Assembly (NCBI RefSeq): GCF_905220365.1
Contig: NC_061127.1
Location: forward strand, 6,448,001-6,512,000
Direction: 5' to 3'
DNA length: 64,000 nt
DNA from: Vanessa cardui
Taxonomy: Eukaryota; Arthropoda; Insecta; Lepidoptera; Nymphalidae
In this document: positions 23,227 to 35,100 of the stretch, in pieces
Numbering within the stretch: position 1 is the stretch's first letter
Layout: every line of letters begins with the position of its first letter
Notes under the pieces: generated by a model
What the model saw: the letters and a program-made list of their open reading frames with translations, nothing else
Databases searched by the model: none
What the model was told of the DNA's origin: nothing
Translations under genes and position numbers: made by a program

Positions 23227-24840
23227 CAAGAAGAAATAAAAGTATGCGTATTTTCCGTCAACATTACTAAACGTGTCGGTGTGTATATATGAAGTCTCTT
23301 CTAAAAAGGCCTTTTTCGATTTTCAAATTAGTAATAAAAATGGCGGCATCAGTACAGCAATTTTAAGCAACATTTATAAGGGTTTCCGGTTTATTTTATG
23401 TTCGAATTTATCCAACGGTACCGAAATCTCATCAAATATCTGAAGCACAACACGAATTCAAATTAACTTTTCAATATACTTCTAATTACAACCCTTTATT
23501 AAAAAGTTTGTGATAATTGCAAAAAATTCGAATAATACTTAAATTTAAGAGTAACCGTAGAATAAAGTTTCAAAGAGATTATTTACATAAATTACGTTCG
23601 ATGAATACTTTTATTCTTTTCAATTCTGTTTCAAGTTATGCCCATTGGGAACTTATTACTATTTCAAAGTTAAATAAAAAATTAAAGAGGTTTTTATTTT
23701 CATTATGATTAAATACGTTCTTTGTTCATTGTTTGTATTTTATTATTATAAATTATAAACTACGCTTCCCGCTGGTTTTGGTTAATTACCTATTCATTAG
23801 CCTAAAACCGGCCTAATAAATCTTTCCTATAATAAATAATTAAAAAAAAAAATCCTTTCCTTAATAACTAATACGCGTTCACTGTCAAAGCAATGTACCG
23901 ATTTTCGTCATTGACAAAACGTTATGGTACGAAGCAAGCTCTATGAAAGAAATTTTTTTGCCCTATACCTGACTACAAACCCTTAAAACGCGAGTGAACC
24001 CACAGGCGACAATTAGTACGAAATAAACGGGCAGTTCCTACTCTACGCCTTGTTGTTGCTCACAATGTTCGATTCTAATATATTTATTCCCATCGCCAAC
24101 TAAAGCTGATGATTGGATAAAGCTATTTACAATAATTCTAATGAACCGATTTGGTAATGATCGATCTACCGAAAACTATCGGTATCTATTAAAATGAGGT
24201 TTCGATGTATAAATATTTTAACAGTAACTTCAAGTATGTGAATCCCATTAGAACGTTGCACAATTCTACTACTATTTAAATGAGAAATTATATGAATTTT
24301 AACATATATATCATTTATTGCGCATTAGATGTAGTCATTTATAGATAAAATGTTTAGTAAAATGAAGTTACCTACGTAAATGAAAAAAAAAATAACCTAA
24401 AAAATATTTGGTGATCATTACGTAAATTCAAAATAGGAACATTTATATGATTGACTGTTAAATGGCAGTGAAAACAATATACATAATAATTGAATACATT
24501 TTATAGTTGTTTGCATTTACTTTGTATGTAATCACTAACTTGCACTCGTATGCCGGAACGGCTAACGGCATGAAACTATGGCACTTACGTATGGCGCTCT
24601 CGTTTCACCGAGAGTAGTTATTCTATTAATTTAAGTGATATAAATTATTTTATTCCATATTTATTTATTGGAATATATCTTTCAATTTCCATATTCACAC
24701 GTGCTGTTTGTTTTTTATCTGGTTTACCTTTGTATAAATAATAATTAAATTAAGCCAGAAATGTATTTTTAAATAACGCTTCAAATGCATTAGTATTGTT
24801 AGTCCGTGTTAGCCTTCTTGTATAATATATAATTATTACG
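23227..24840. other. Unique sequence, no gene
   Basis: Less AT-rich islands at about 23880-24180 and 24535-24620 match no repeat here. No supported ORF. Confidence 0.4.
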
Positions 24841-25010
24841 ATTATTAAATACGGGATATTTACCATGTTTTTTTTTATTCGGTGGAGCTCTATATTTCGA
24901 TTTCGTCTTGTTCACGAGAATGAAGTTTTGCGCGTAGATGTTGATAATTTAAAAGTGTCATATCTCTAATAAAAATAAAAAAAAATGGTAAATATCCCGT
25001 TTTTAATAAC
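24841..25010. mobile_element. Small MITE with ~30-bp terminal inverted repeats
   Basis: Left end ttattaaatacgggatattt and right end aaatatcccgtttttaataa are inverted, each followed inward by accat/atggt and a homopolymer (T's on the left, A's on the right). The interior (gagctctatatttcgatttc ... acgagaatgaagttttgcgc) is unique in the window. The exact ends and superfamily are uncertain. Confidence 0.6.
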
Positions 25011-25282
25011 TTGAATAATAAAAATAACCATGTTAATTTAAAATCGAATATATATTTTTTTTAGAGATGTATCCTTCCAAATCACTTTATTGTTCTTAAA
25101 ATAATGAATGTTTATTTTATAAATTAAACAAAGACTTCAAAGTCAACAGCGTCTTTTGATACTTAACAAAGCTGACGATTGTGCATACGATTATCTGTTT
25201 TTCCACAGCTAAGAACAATGTTCAAAGTAATATCCCTTATAATGTATTCACATTATAATAATTGCTATTATTTCATTTAGAT

Positions 25283-25480
25283 TGAGACCTCTTTGTAAAA
25301 ACAGTGGCCCATAAATTAAAAAAATATATATATTTCCATGATAACGCAAAAGAACTGAAAACAGAATATTGTTATAGAATTAAGACCTCTTTTTAAAAAC
25401 AGTGACCAATAAATTAAAAAAAAGTTATATATTCATTACAAGGCACAAGATAACTGATAACAAAATATTGTTAGAGAATA
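25283..25480 (+). repeat. Diverged tandem duplication, ~98-bp unit, two copies
   Basis: gacctctttgtaaaaacagt at 25286 returns as gacctctttttaaaaacagt at 25384. aaacagaatattgttataga and aacaaaatattgttagagaa close the units. Confidence 0.7.
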
Positions 25481-25529
25481 CTAAGACGTGATAGCTACCA
25501 CTTTAAGCGTCACTGTAACCACTTCGCGA

Positions 25530-25665
25530 GAATGGCTGCGTGCATGTATCTAATGGAGAAACAATATCATCGTGTATTGGGGTAGCGAATTGGAGTAAAC
25601 TTTGCACCTTCTATCAAAAATGGAAGGGATGCCTTTGCCCAGCAGTGCGAGATTAACATTACACT
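25530..25665 (+). repeat. Family-T SINE, degenerate 3' part
   Basis: Contains catgtatctaatgg, aatatcatcgtgtattg, gaattggagtaaactttgc and gcctttgcccagcagtg in SINE order. Confidence 0.4.
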
Positions 25666-26873
25666 TTATTTTTTTTTTTAAATTCTTTGACTAAAATGAT
25701 TAAACGTATAAAATATGTGGAAAGGATTTTTTTTTTTAATTTTTATTGAATGATTTATCCTAACTTGAATAAGTAACTTCTCAATTTTATTTTTAGATTT
25801 TTTTTTATTGATTTATTGTTGTTACTCAATTTACATATTATAGAAAATAATCTTATACATTAATAGCGTCTGCCGAATTTTGCCCCAGTGATAATGGAGA
25901 GGTAGCTGAATATAAAAAAATGTTTTTGGTATCATTTTGAAGAGTTCAATTTATAGATGTGCAGAAAATTAAACAGTATACATGGTGGCTTTTTACTAAA
26001 TTGTCACGAATTAATAAATAATTTCTTTTGGAAAAACAGTTATCAAATAAATTTTAATTTATGAAACATCATATCCTTTTAAAAAATAATTTATTTTTAT
26101 TGTATATGTATTTTTCATGACGCAATCATCTTGTATATTATAATTTTGAGCCTAATTAAAATAATGTAATGTATAATAAATATATAAACAAATAATTATT
26201 CTTAAATTTATTTACTAAATTAAACATGTCAATTAATTCCTGAACATTACGTATTACTCTTCAGTAAAATTCAAAATCATTGCATAGGCAAGATAAATGA
26301 AATCAAAGTTATATTTATACGAAAATAAATTGCCCTTGCAGCTTTCGCCAATCACTAACTACATGTCCTAACTCCAAACAGCGATACTTAGTACTGTTAT
26401 GTTCAAGACATTGCTTCAAATAATGAAGACGTAAAAAAATAAAACATTTAAATGTAGGCCTTATAATTTGGATCAGTAATATACCAAAAATTTAAAAATG
26501 TTTCAAAGAACACATTTAAAAAAGGGTTTAAGCTTTAATTCGTATTAGCCACGGGTGGTAGGTTAACTGGCTATGAGCGAAGAGATCGCTGAGCGCGATA
26601 CAGATTGTACTTTAATTTGTTTACATAACGGCTTTTTAAAAAAAATCCTGTTCGTTCGCTAATAATCATTTTAGTCTCATTTTATATTTATGGAACGTCC
26701 TACGTCAAATTACGTGTAAGTATATTTCGAAGTATTAAAATATTGTTAGTTCATCATAACGACAGACAGACAGGGTTACTTTCACTTTATGGTATACATT
26801 ACGACTCCAAACAATTTTCGTACCATTTTTTTTCCAGTTATGACATACATATATATAAAGTAACTAGCGACCC
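25666..26873. other. Unique AT-rich sequence
   Basis: Long T-rich tracts at 25668-25810. acgacagacagacagggtta near 26760 may be a Helitron scrap. No gene. Confidence 0.4.
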
Positions 26874-27062
26874 GTTCACAGTTTTTCAGTCTTTAGACAA
26901 TACAAACCGCTAAGTTTTTTCGACATTGTGCGTATATTATACATATAAACTATCCTCTTGAATTTATCTATTAAAATAACCCGCATCAAAATTCGTTGAG
27001 TATTTTTAATGATTTAAGCATACATAGAGACAGGGTAAGCGACTTTGTTTTATACTGCGTGA
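26874..27062 (-). mobile_element. Mini-Helitron, 189 bp, 40309 family
   Basis: Minus-strand 5' TCACGCAGTATAAAACAAAG (preceded by A) and 3' gggtcgCTAG (followed by T). Internal aatttatctattaaaataac and cgactttgttttatact match 40309-40559. Confidence 0.75.
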
Positions 27063-27785
27063 TGATAAATAAAAAAAAACTGCTTCATATTTTATATATT
27101 TCATATTACAAAAGCGAATTCATTTCCTTTATTAATAAATTGTACACGTGCCTAGCCAGAACGATGCGCTAGCATATATTATATAAAAAACAATAGCTTA
27201 ACCGTAATTTCACCGATAACCACATACTTAAAAATAATCGAACTTATATGTTAAAATACTTCGCGTCCTTTGTTTTTATTTGGGGAAACATTAAAAGTAC
27301 TGTGTGCGTTTCCCCGCATTAAAAGATAAAAGGTAAAACATACACAAAAGCCCACCGTAGTACCATCATGTATAAACATGAAAAGAAATTTAATACAAAA
27401 GGCGGTCTTGTCAACGTGTAATTTCAAACAAACGGTTCTCACATGCCGCAGCGCGCTCTCTGAATGCTTTGTTGCAAACGAAACAGACTTGTCTTCTATA
27501 AAAGAAATCCATTGGATTTCATAATTTGCTTGACGATTTCACATTGAATAGTTGATTTGTGGAACTCGAAATCCGAAATCGTTTTCAATATTTCTATGTT
27601 ATAAGTTGTAATATCATGTTGTCTCTATAATGGGAATAGCATTGTTTTCATAAACAACTAGTAGTTAATAGTTGTCACAAAAAAAAAGAAAATTGAATAA
27701 ATGTACTTAAATATTATTTTTACTCTGCAAGGACCACCACAGTTCTCTATCAAGATAGCTTACATTAGAAAGATGGTAAATTCTA
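27063..27785. other. Unique sequence, no gene
   Basis: A less AT-rich patch at 27420-27600 contains caaacgaaacagacttg. The 63-codon frame at 27251-27442 has no recognisable domain. Confidence 0.4.
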
Positions 27786-27789
27786 TTGA

Positions 27790-28175
27790 TAAAAAAAAAA
27801 AAAACAAACAAAAAAACCGACTTCGAACACAACAGTATTTCAAGACAAATTAATATGCACTAAATATTAATTAATACAAATAATTGCGTATTCAAAATAT
27901 TTCTAGATATTCTATTTAGAGTTCCTATAGGTAAAATGCAATGAAAAATATTAGACTACCCAAAGTCGAATTACGATGATGTAATGTACCTAGTTACAAT
28001 TTATTGTTATTTTGAAGCCGGTGTCAGCCACGGGCATGCGCCTCAATCAAGAGAAAGAAGCGATACGATTCCCTTGATTGACATAGTATTTTGTCTTATA
28101 AAAGTTAATTTGTAAAAAGACATGTCTTAAAGTATTATCGTATTATTATTATTTTTTCTAGATACATAAGGTGTA
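27790..28175 (+). mobile_element. Family-D element arm
   Basis: From an A-rich start with aaccgacttcgaacacaaca, through aaaaatattagactaccc and gccggtgtcagccacggg, to tagatacataagg. It matches the outer arm and interior of 40908-41503 and lacks the opposite arm. Confidence 0.65.
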
Positions 28176-28279
28176 CAATACTAGTACATTATTTTGATCT
28201 ATCTCGAAGGGTTCAGTCCGCGCTCGCAATGTTAGCGCAAAATAATGTGTTTATTTATGATATCAATTTAGAAACATCT

Positions 28280-28412
28280 ATCAAAATATCAGTGTTTCTC
28301 TACTATATAGCGCATGTACTATACATATAAACCTTCCTTTTGAATCTGTCAGTTAGAAAAACCGCATGAAAACCCGTTGTGTAATTTTCGAGATGAAAGC
28401 ATACACAGGGCC
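28280..28412 (-). mobile_element. Mini-Helitron remnant, 40309 family
   Basis: Contains tatcagtgtttctctactat, ataaaccttccttttgaatc and aaccgcatgaaaacccgttg. Neither terminus is seen. The left edge of the 1.9-kb tandem duplication (28381) falls inside it. Confidence 0.55.
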
Positions 28413-29005
28413 GAACGGTTTGTCATGATATGTACGTGTAAATCAAATAGTTTTCTTAAAAATGAATAATAATATTTTCGTGTCACAATATTTTTAAAAG
28501 TGCCTTTCTTAATTTTATTTATCAAACCATATTTTTAATAAAGACTCATAGCTATTTAACAGCATAATAAAACAGAAAGTAAATAAGTTTGTCAATTTTC
28601 TTTTATATTTATTTTCTTTTATAATGTCAAAAAATATCTCGGAATGAAAGATCAACTACGCAATATTTACATTCCTTTCAAACGAGATATATAATAGATG
28701 GTTCGCATAAAAGTTATCGCCCCGAGAAAATTGTTTTCGGTGCCAACCATTTGTAATTTATGATAGCAAATTATGATGAGTAAAACTTTTTCTAATTTCC
28801 TCTTTTCAAAGACTGTTTGTGGGCCTTTAGTAATACTGTTATTATGGATCAAAGGGACGAATGTAACGAACTTCATAATATTATGTCAATTATATATTTA
28901 ATAAAAATACTTTTTTTGATGAATAAAAAATAAAATATTTCGTAAATTTATTAAGAGCTGTTAATAATTTAAACTTATTTATTAGAATAATGTAATATAT
29001 TTAAA

Positions 29006-29249
29006 CTAGCTGTTACCCAGCTTTGCTCTCGTAGAATATGAATATATTTACAAATTAACTTAAAATGTCACGTTGAGGATTAGTATACAAAGAAGTCTTA
29101 CCCCTTTGTTTCTAAAAAAAATGCCTATGTTATTTCGCAGGCTCTTATCTATTTGTGTACCAAATGGCATTTAAATCGTTAAAGTAGTTTCGGCCTGAAA
29201 ACGAGACAAACAGACAGAGTTACTTTCGCATTTATAATATTATTATGGA
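29006..29249 (-). mobile_element. Mini-Helitron in duplication copy 1
   Basis: Minus-strand TCCATAATAATATTATAAATG preceded by A, and end gctgggtaacagCTAG followed by T. 244 bp and non-coding. Confidence 0.82.
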
Positions 29250-29371
29250 TTTCGAATTAATTGCTGATAACGTTCTAATCTATTTTCGTGCTTGTTACAC
29301 CAATATTTAACTGACAATCGAACGCCGCATACACCTAACAGCAATAATTCGTCAATACATTGAAAGAATCA

Positions 29372-29800
29372 CTCGTAAATTATGGAAATTGAACGTATGC
29401 CACTTAACAGTTGTAAATTCTATCGGATCACTACGTTTGTCAAATTGAACATCGATTTTCGAGCGTCGATTACGGCGCATTGAAGCAAAGCGCAATTTTA
29501 AATGCTTGCGGTCAGCGCACCAGCTCCTACTATTAGTCTCGTGCGATTTGAGCCTGAAATTCGGGAAAGCGCTCTCCAACGCTGCCCATTCATTTGGCCT
29601 TTCCATTAAAAGGGTGCTTTTAACTACAGCTAATTTATGCAGCACACGGCTCCCCGGGACAGATTACAGAGTGGCGTGCTCATTTTGCGCACAGTTTGGA
29701 CACGAATCACGCCTGTCGATTTTGTTACTTGTGGTGTAAATTTTGAGGCTCTTCATGCGTTCAAAATTTACGATAATGTTGCTTATTTTCTAAAATTTTT
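29372..29800. other. Near-identical core of tandem duplication, copy 1
   Basis: This ~430-bp block is richer in G and C than its surroundings and appears unchanged at 31286-31714, except for the length of an A run at its edge. Frames are open on both strands (minus 97 codons, 29352-29645; plus 77 codons, 29506-29739). Neither shows a known domain, so strong conservation at the DNA level or recent conversion is more likely than coding. Confidence 0.6.
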
Positions 29801-29929
29801 CTGTTTTTTAAAAAAAATATATTTTAGGTATTTTGGATAAGAATAAAATTACGAGACAGAAGTAAAAATATTCAATAATAGATCTGAATCTTTACACGAA
29901 AACTATAAATTATATAGACACTCCACATA

Positions 29930-30220
29930 CACAACAACAACAGCCTGTAAATTCCCACTGCTGGGCTAAAAGCCTCCTCTCCCTTTGAGGAGAAGGTTTG
30001 GAACATATTCCACCACGCTGTTCCAATGAGGGTTGAAGGAATACACATGTGGCAGAACTTCTATGAAATTTGTCACATGCAGGTTTCCTCACGATGTTTT
30101 CCTTCACCGCCTAGCACGAGATGATTAAGCACATGAATCAGCGGTGCTTGCCTGGGTTTGAACCTGCAATCATCGGTTAAGATGCACGTGTTCTAACCAC
30201 TGGGCCATCTTGACTCTTCA
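29930..30220 (-). mobile_element. tRNA-derived SINE (family T) in copy 1
   Basis: Tail acaacaacaacagcctgtaa, body, and head agtggttagaacacgtgcat on the minus strand. An 8-bp repeat tccacata flanks it (29922-29929 and 30221-30228). It was present before the duplication because copy 2 has the same insertion and flanks. Confidence 0.85.
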
Positions 30221-30229
30221 TCCACATAT

Positions 30230-30256
30230 AATAAATAAATAAATAAATAAATAAAC
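30230..30256. repeat. (AAAT)n microsatellite
   Basis: About six aaat units. The paralogous tract at 32137-32162 is slightly different in length. Confidence 0.9.
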
Positions 30257-30906
30257 AGAGCTATTCGCTTTAAACTGGCTTCGTACATTATAGTAATTTT
30301 CGAGATGAAAGCATACACGGGGCCAAAAGGCATGTAATGATATGTACGCGTAAATAAAATAGTTTTCTTAAAAATAAATATTATTATTTTCGTGTCACAA
30401 TATTTTTAAAATGGCCTTTTTTAATTTTGTTTATCAAAACGTATTTTTAATGAAGACTCATAATAGCTATTTAACAGCATAATAAAACAGAAAGTAAATA
30501 AGTTTGTCAATTTTCTTTTATAATGTAAAAATTATCTCGGAATGAAAGATCAACTACGCAATATTTACATTCCTTTCAAACGAGATATATAATAGATGGT
30601 TCGCATAAAAGTTATCGCCCCGAGAAAATTGTTTTCGGTGCCAACCATTTGTAATTTATGATAGCAAATTATGATGAGTAAAACTTTTTCTAATTTCCTT
30701 TTTTCAAAGACTGTTTGTGGGCCTTTAGTAATACTGTTATTATGGATCAAAGGGACGAATGTAACGAACTTCATAATATTCTGTCAATTATATATTTAAT
30801 AAAAATAATTACTTTTTTTTGATGAATAAAAAAAAATATTTCGTAAATTTATTAAGAACTGTGAATACTTTAAACTTATTTATTAGAATGATGTAATATA
30901 TTAAAA

Positions 30907-31163
30907 CTAGCTGTTACCCAGCTTTGCTCTCGTAGAATATGCATATATTTACAAATTACCTTAATATTACGTTGATGATAGGTATGCAAAGACGTTTTAC
31001 CCCTTTGTTTCCAAAACAGCCTATGTCCTTTCTCAGGCTCTAGACTATTTGTGTACCAAGTTTCATTTAAATCGTTTTAGTACAAAACTACTAAAACTAT
31101 TTAAATGCAAGCGAGACAAACAGACCGACAGAGTTACTTTCGCATTTATAATATTAGTATGGA
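30907..31163 (-). mobile_element. Mini-Helitron in duplication copy 2
   Basis: Same termini and same flanks as 29006-29249, with an extra actactaaaactatttaaat-type insertion and many substitutions. Confidence 0.82.
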
Positions 31164-31285
31164 TTTCGAATTAATTGCTGATAACGTACTAATCTATTTT
31201 CGTGCTTGTTACACCAATATTTAACTGACAATCGAACGCCACATACACCTAGGGGCCATAATTCGTCAATATATTGAAAGAATCA

Positions 31286-31714
31286 CTCGTAAATTATGGA
31301 AATTGAACGTATGCCACTTAACAGTTGTAAATTCTATCGGATCACTACGTTTGTCAAATTGAACATCGATTTTCGAGCGTCGATTACGGCGCATTGAAGC
31401 AAAGCGCAATTTTAAATGCTTGCGGTCAGCGCACCAGCTCCTACTATTAGTCTCGTGCGATTTGAGCCTGAAATTCGGGAAAGCGCTCTCCAACGCTGCC
31501 CATTCATTTGGCCTTTCCATTAAAAGGGTGCTTTTAACTACAGCTAATTTATGCAGCACACGGCTCCCCGGGACAGATTACAGAGTGGCGTGCTCATTTT
31601 GCGCACAGTTTGGACACGAATCACGCCTGTCGATTTTGTTACTTGTGGTGTAAATTTTGAGGCTCTTCATGCGTTCAAAATTTACGATAATGTTGCTTAT
31701 TTTCTAAAATTTTT
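31286..31714. other. Near-identical core of tandem duplication, copy 2
   Basis: Counterpart of 29372-29800. Both open frames are preserved: 77 codons with identical translation, and 97 codons with one change near the end. Confidence 0.6.
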
Positions 31715-31837
31715 CTGTTTTTTAAAAAAAAATATTTTAGGTATTTTGGATAAGAATAAAATTACGAGACAGAAGTAAAAATATTTGATCTGAATCTTTA
31801 CACGAAAACTATAAATTATATAGACACTCCACATACA

Positions 31838-32123
31838 CAACAACAACAGCCTGTAAATTCCCACTGCTGGGCTAAAAGCCTCCTCTCCCTTTGAGGAGAA
31901 GGTTTGGAACATATTCCACCACGCTGTTCCAATGAGGGTTGAAGGAATACACATGTGGCAGAACTTCTATGAAATTTGTCACATGCAGGTTTCCTCACGA
32001 TGTTTTCCTTCACCGCCTAGCACGAGATGATTAAGCACATGAATCAGCAGTGCTTGCATGGGTTTGAACCTGCAATCATCGGTTAAGATGCACGTGTTCT
32101 AACCACTGGGCCATCTTGACTCT
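31838..32123 (-). mobile_element. tRNA-derived SINE (family T) in copy 2
   Basis: Same insertion as 29930-30220, with a few substitutions (agcagtgcttgcatggg against agcggtgcttgcctggg). Confidence 0.85.
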
Positions 32124-32194
32124 TCATCCACATATAATAAATAAATAAATAAATAAATAAACAGAGCTATTCGCTTTAAACTGGCTTCGTACAT

Positions 32195-35100
32195 CACTAA
32201 TGAAAAGCTGATAACTATTATTTTGTGATAATTAAAGGACTCTGAGTACGATTGTCATTCGCGATCGTCAATAATCTACAATTAATACGAATTTATAAAA
32301 AAAGACTCGTGTATATTTTTATAGGGTATAAAAGTTTTTACGGGGTTTATCATTTTTTATGTTGGAAATATGGAAATCTTCGTGATAGAACTTTATGCAA
32401 GCCTACGTTTAGTCCAAAAGTATTTCATTAATCTTTAAATTGGATCTTGTACTGCTTTTATTTGTATTTTTCAGAAATACAGTAATTTTAAAATTTATAA
32501 AAGATGGGTTTGTTTTTTTATTTAAAGTTTGATCTCGTCAAGCCAAAGGTGATTGTTAAATTCATATAATTTGTAGATTCCCTTGGAAGAAATATATATA
32601 TATAGATAGATAGATGTACATTTTTATTTTAAGTAAATGAATCTATATTCCGCACCAAAGGTAGCATTCGATTGAATCGAAAAGCATAACATACACAAGC
32701 ACATTCGAAAGTGCTTAAATGAGCAATGCATATAGACTACTTAGATTTTGAATTCAATAAGAATATCCCCTATATGCCATTTTCGAGTCAAAATCTTAAA
32801 CGAAAAACATAGGAATTGAAATCGTGATCACCTCTGCCCTTCCATCAAACGCGATCCAATCGTCCTATTTTATTGGAACAGTTCTCTACCCTCTTTGTTG
32901 CGGGAATTCTCTTGTATTCGATCTATGCAAAGTATTTCTGTTACGAGATTTTATTTGAGATACGAATGTTATAGGTTAATAGTGCACTATGTACGATGCA
33001 TCTTAATCCCCTGATGTGAGGGTAAATATTGAATTTTAAATTAAAAAAAAACGATAGTTGTCTATGGACATGGTTGGAATGAAGTCGGTTTCACTGCATA
33101 TTACGTATTAAATCACAGAAATTTAAAAATAAATTCCCAACGTTTGAAAAAAAATAAAATAAGAATGACGAAATTGTTTTTTAAATGCAGTTTAAATTTA
33201 AAAAAAAACAATTGAAAACCGTACTCAATAATTACAGGTTGAAAGGAAAATAATTATCAACTAGCTATTATAGACAATCCAACAATGTATTTTTTGATAG
33301 GCTTATATTTATTTACGTCATGAACTTTTTATTTGTGAACTGAGGATATGTGGCAGGTGCCAGTTAAGGGAAGAATACCAACTAAAAAATTTGCGTTAAC
33401 CACTCCATCTATTCGGGAAGCATCACGGGATGCCTGAATATGCTATTGTATTACTGACGGTTGGCTCATCTATACGGGTCTCCAAGTTAGAAGGATCTTC
33501 TATACTCATGGTGACATTTTTGATGGAAGAAGAAGATGCGCATGGCGCCAAATGCCTTCTCCCCTTTCTTAATCAACAAAATGAGTTATCCACCTCCTAA
33601 TCAATCTCGCTGTATCGATCATTGCATCAATCTTCCTGACTTTCGACTCCATTGTGATCTACACCATACTACATATATCTAGCTTTGTATATAGAGATGT
33701 ATAAGATTTTTATTAGTTTAACTCAGATTTTCCTGTATCTAGTATACAAATAAGTGTTTTGTATTGGAATATGATATGGAAATTTCGCAAACCAAAATGC
33801 ATTGCTTAAAATTACGGTCAGGGATGGAAACCGTGACGCACGACTAAAAGAACACAAGGACACAGACGAATTAATCAATAAGTTCTCAACATTCACCCAA
33901 ACATCGAAACTTTCGAATTTATAATATAAGTGAGAAGTGAAATGAATTAAATTAGAAACGGCAACGTGACTTCAGTAAGTCTGTCCATTCTGTATAATCT
34001 TCATAATTCTGCTAAAACTTGGTGTTTTATAATTGACTCTCTCGGCGACGTCTTGTTAATCTTAAAATATACTATTATTAACTCGGTCCCTTCGTCATTC
34101 AGCGCTTAGGGGGTATTTGATTAACGATCTGTATTAATTACGTCCAAAATCCCCGTAACGAGCCGACGGAGGTATGACCGACCCAGAAATATCGTCTCAG
34201 AAATACTTGGTATTAATGTCAGTCTTCCATGACTAAGATTCTTGTACATTATTTTATCTTCCAATTATGAATAACTCCAAACTTCAAACGCTCCTAACTA
34301 TATAAAGGATCTATTAATTAATATTAAACTTCAATACAAATAATCAATATTGATTATAAATTTATATATTTCTATTTATTAGGGTGTGGTCATATTATCA
34401 AAGCGTAACGAAATAATGGGTTGTAGTGGGCAGGATATGTTAAGTAATGTGTAGTTTAATTAGCCGTAGTAGTGTCGCATTCGTTTTAATCAACAATTGA
34501 TATTTCGTAACCAATTGCGTATATTTCTCTTTATCTCTCGTAATATATCTGTCTCGCTTTCCTAATTGATGGCACCGGAGATTGCATGTCAGGATTACAT
34601 CTGCGGAGGATGTACGGATTATTTAGTCGCTGCTAACGGGTAAATAGTGCGCACAAAATTCACGAAAAAACTTATAACGAACCGGCACTGCGCTTACTTC
34701 GAAACTCACTCACGCAGTCACATAAATATTGATAGTTATTCCAAAACGATATTCATTAATCATAACACGAACGTCTTCAAGTAATATTAATATTCTAACA
34801 CTTGTTATTCTAGCAGATAGAAGTAATTAATTCGTATAAAATAATTGTGTTTAAGAGTAAGTAAAAACTTAAATTGAATAGAGTTGCTACAAAGCGAAAG
34901 CCGTCAGAAGAACAGCATAGCGGTGGTAGAATCTAATTTCGCTCAGCTTTCTTACTCCGCGTCAAAGCGATGATAAATAAAACTTGTAATAAACAGTCTT
35001 TTGTTATTATTGTTAAAGAAAAATATATAAAATTACTCTTTCAGCGGAAACAAAGAGAAATATATTTATGATTTAAATTTTTAATTAAAACCATCCGGAA

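Larger units (their letters stand above)
28381..30292. repeat. Tandem duplication, copy 1 (~1.9 kb)
   Basis: From gtaattttcgagatgaaag to ctggcttcgtacat (30288) plus a short junction. It is repeated head-to-tail at 30293-32194. The unit contains a mini-Helitron (29006), a long non-repeat core (29372-29800), a family-T SINE (29930) and an AAATA microsatellite. No gene is visible. Open frames of 69, 97, 77 and 67 codons recur in copy 2 because the DNA is nearly identical, and none has a recognisable domain. Confidence 0.93.
30293..32194. repeat. Tandem duplication, copy 2 (~1.9 kb)
   Basis: Direct repeat of 28381-30288. Differences are clustered. A ~16-bp deletion follows 30517 and the mini-Helitron (30907-31163) is clearly more diverged, while 30540-30770 and 31286-31714 are almost unchanged. 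The copy ends at acat (32194), after which sequence is unique. Confidence 0.93.

Noticed and set aside
28667..30774. Duplicated 69-codon ORFs (28667-28876 and 30565-30774) as a gene pair
   Set aside because: Identity of the peptides only reflects the 1.9-kb DNA duplication. No domain, no start context and no sign of codon-level constraint.
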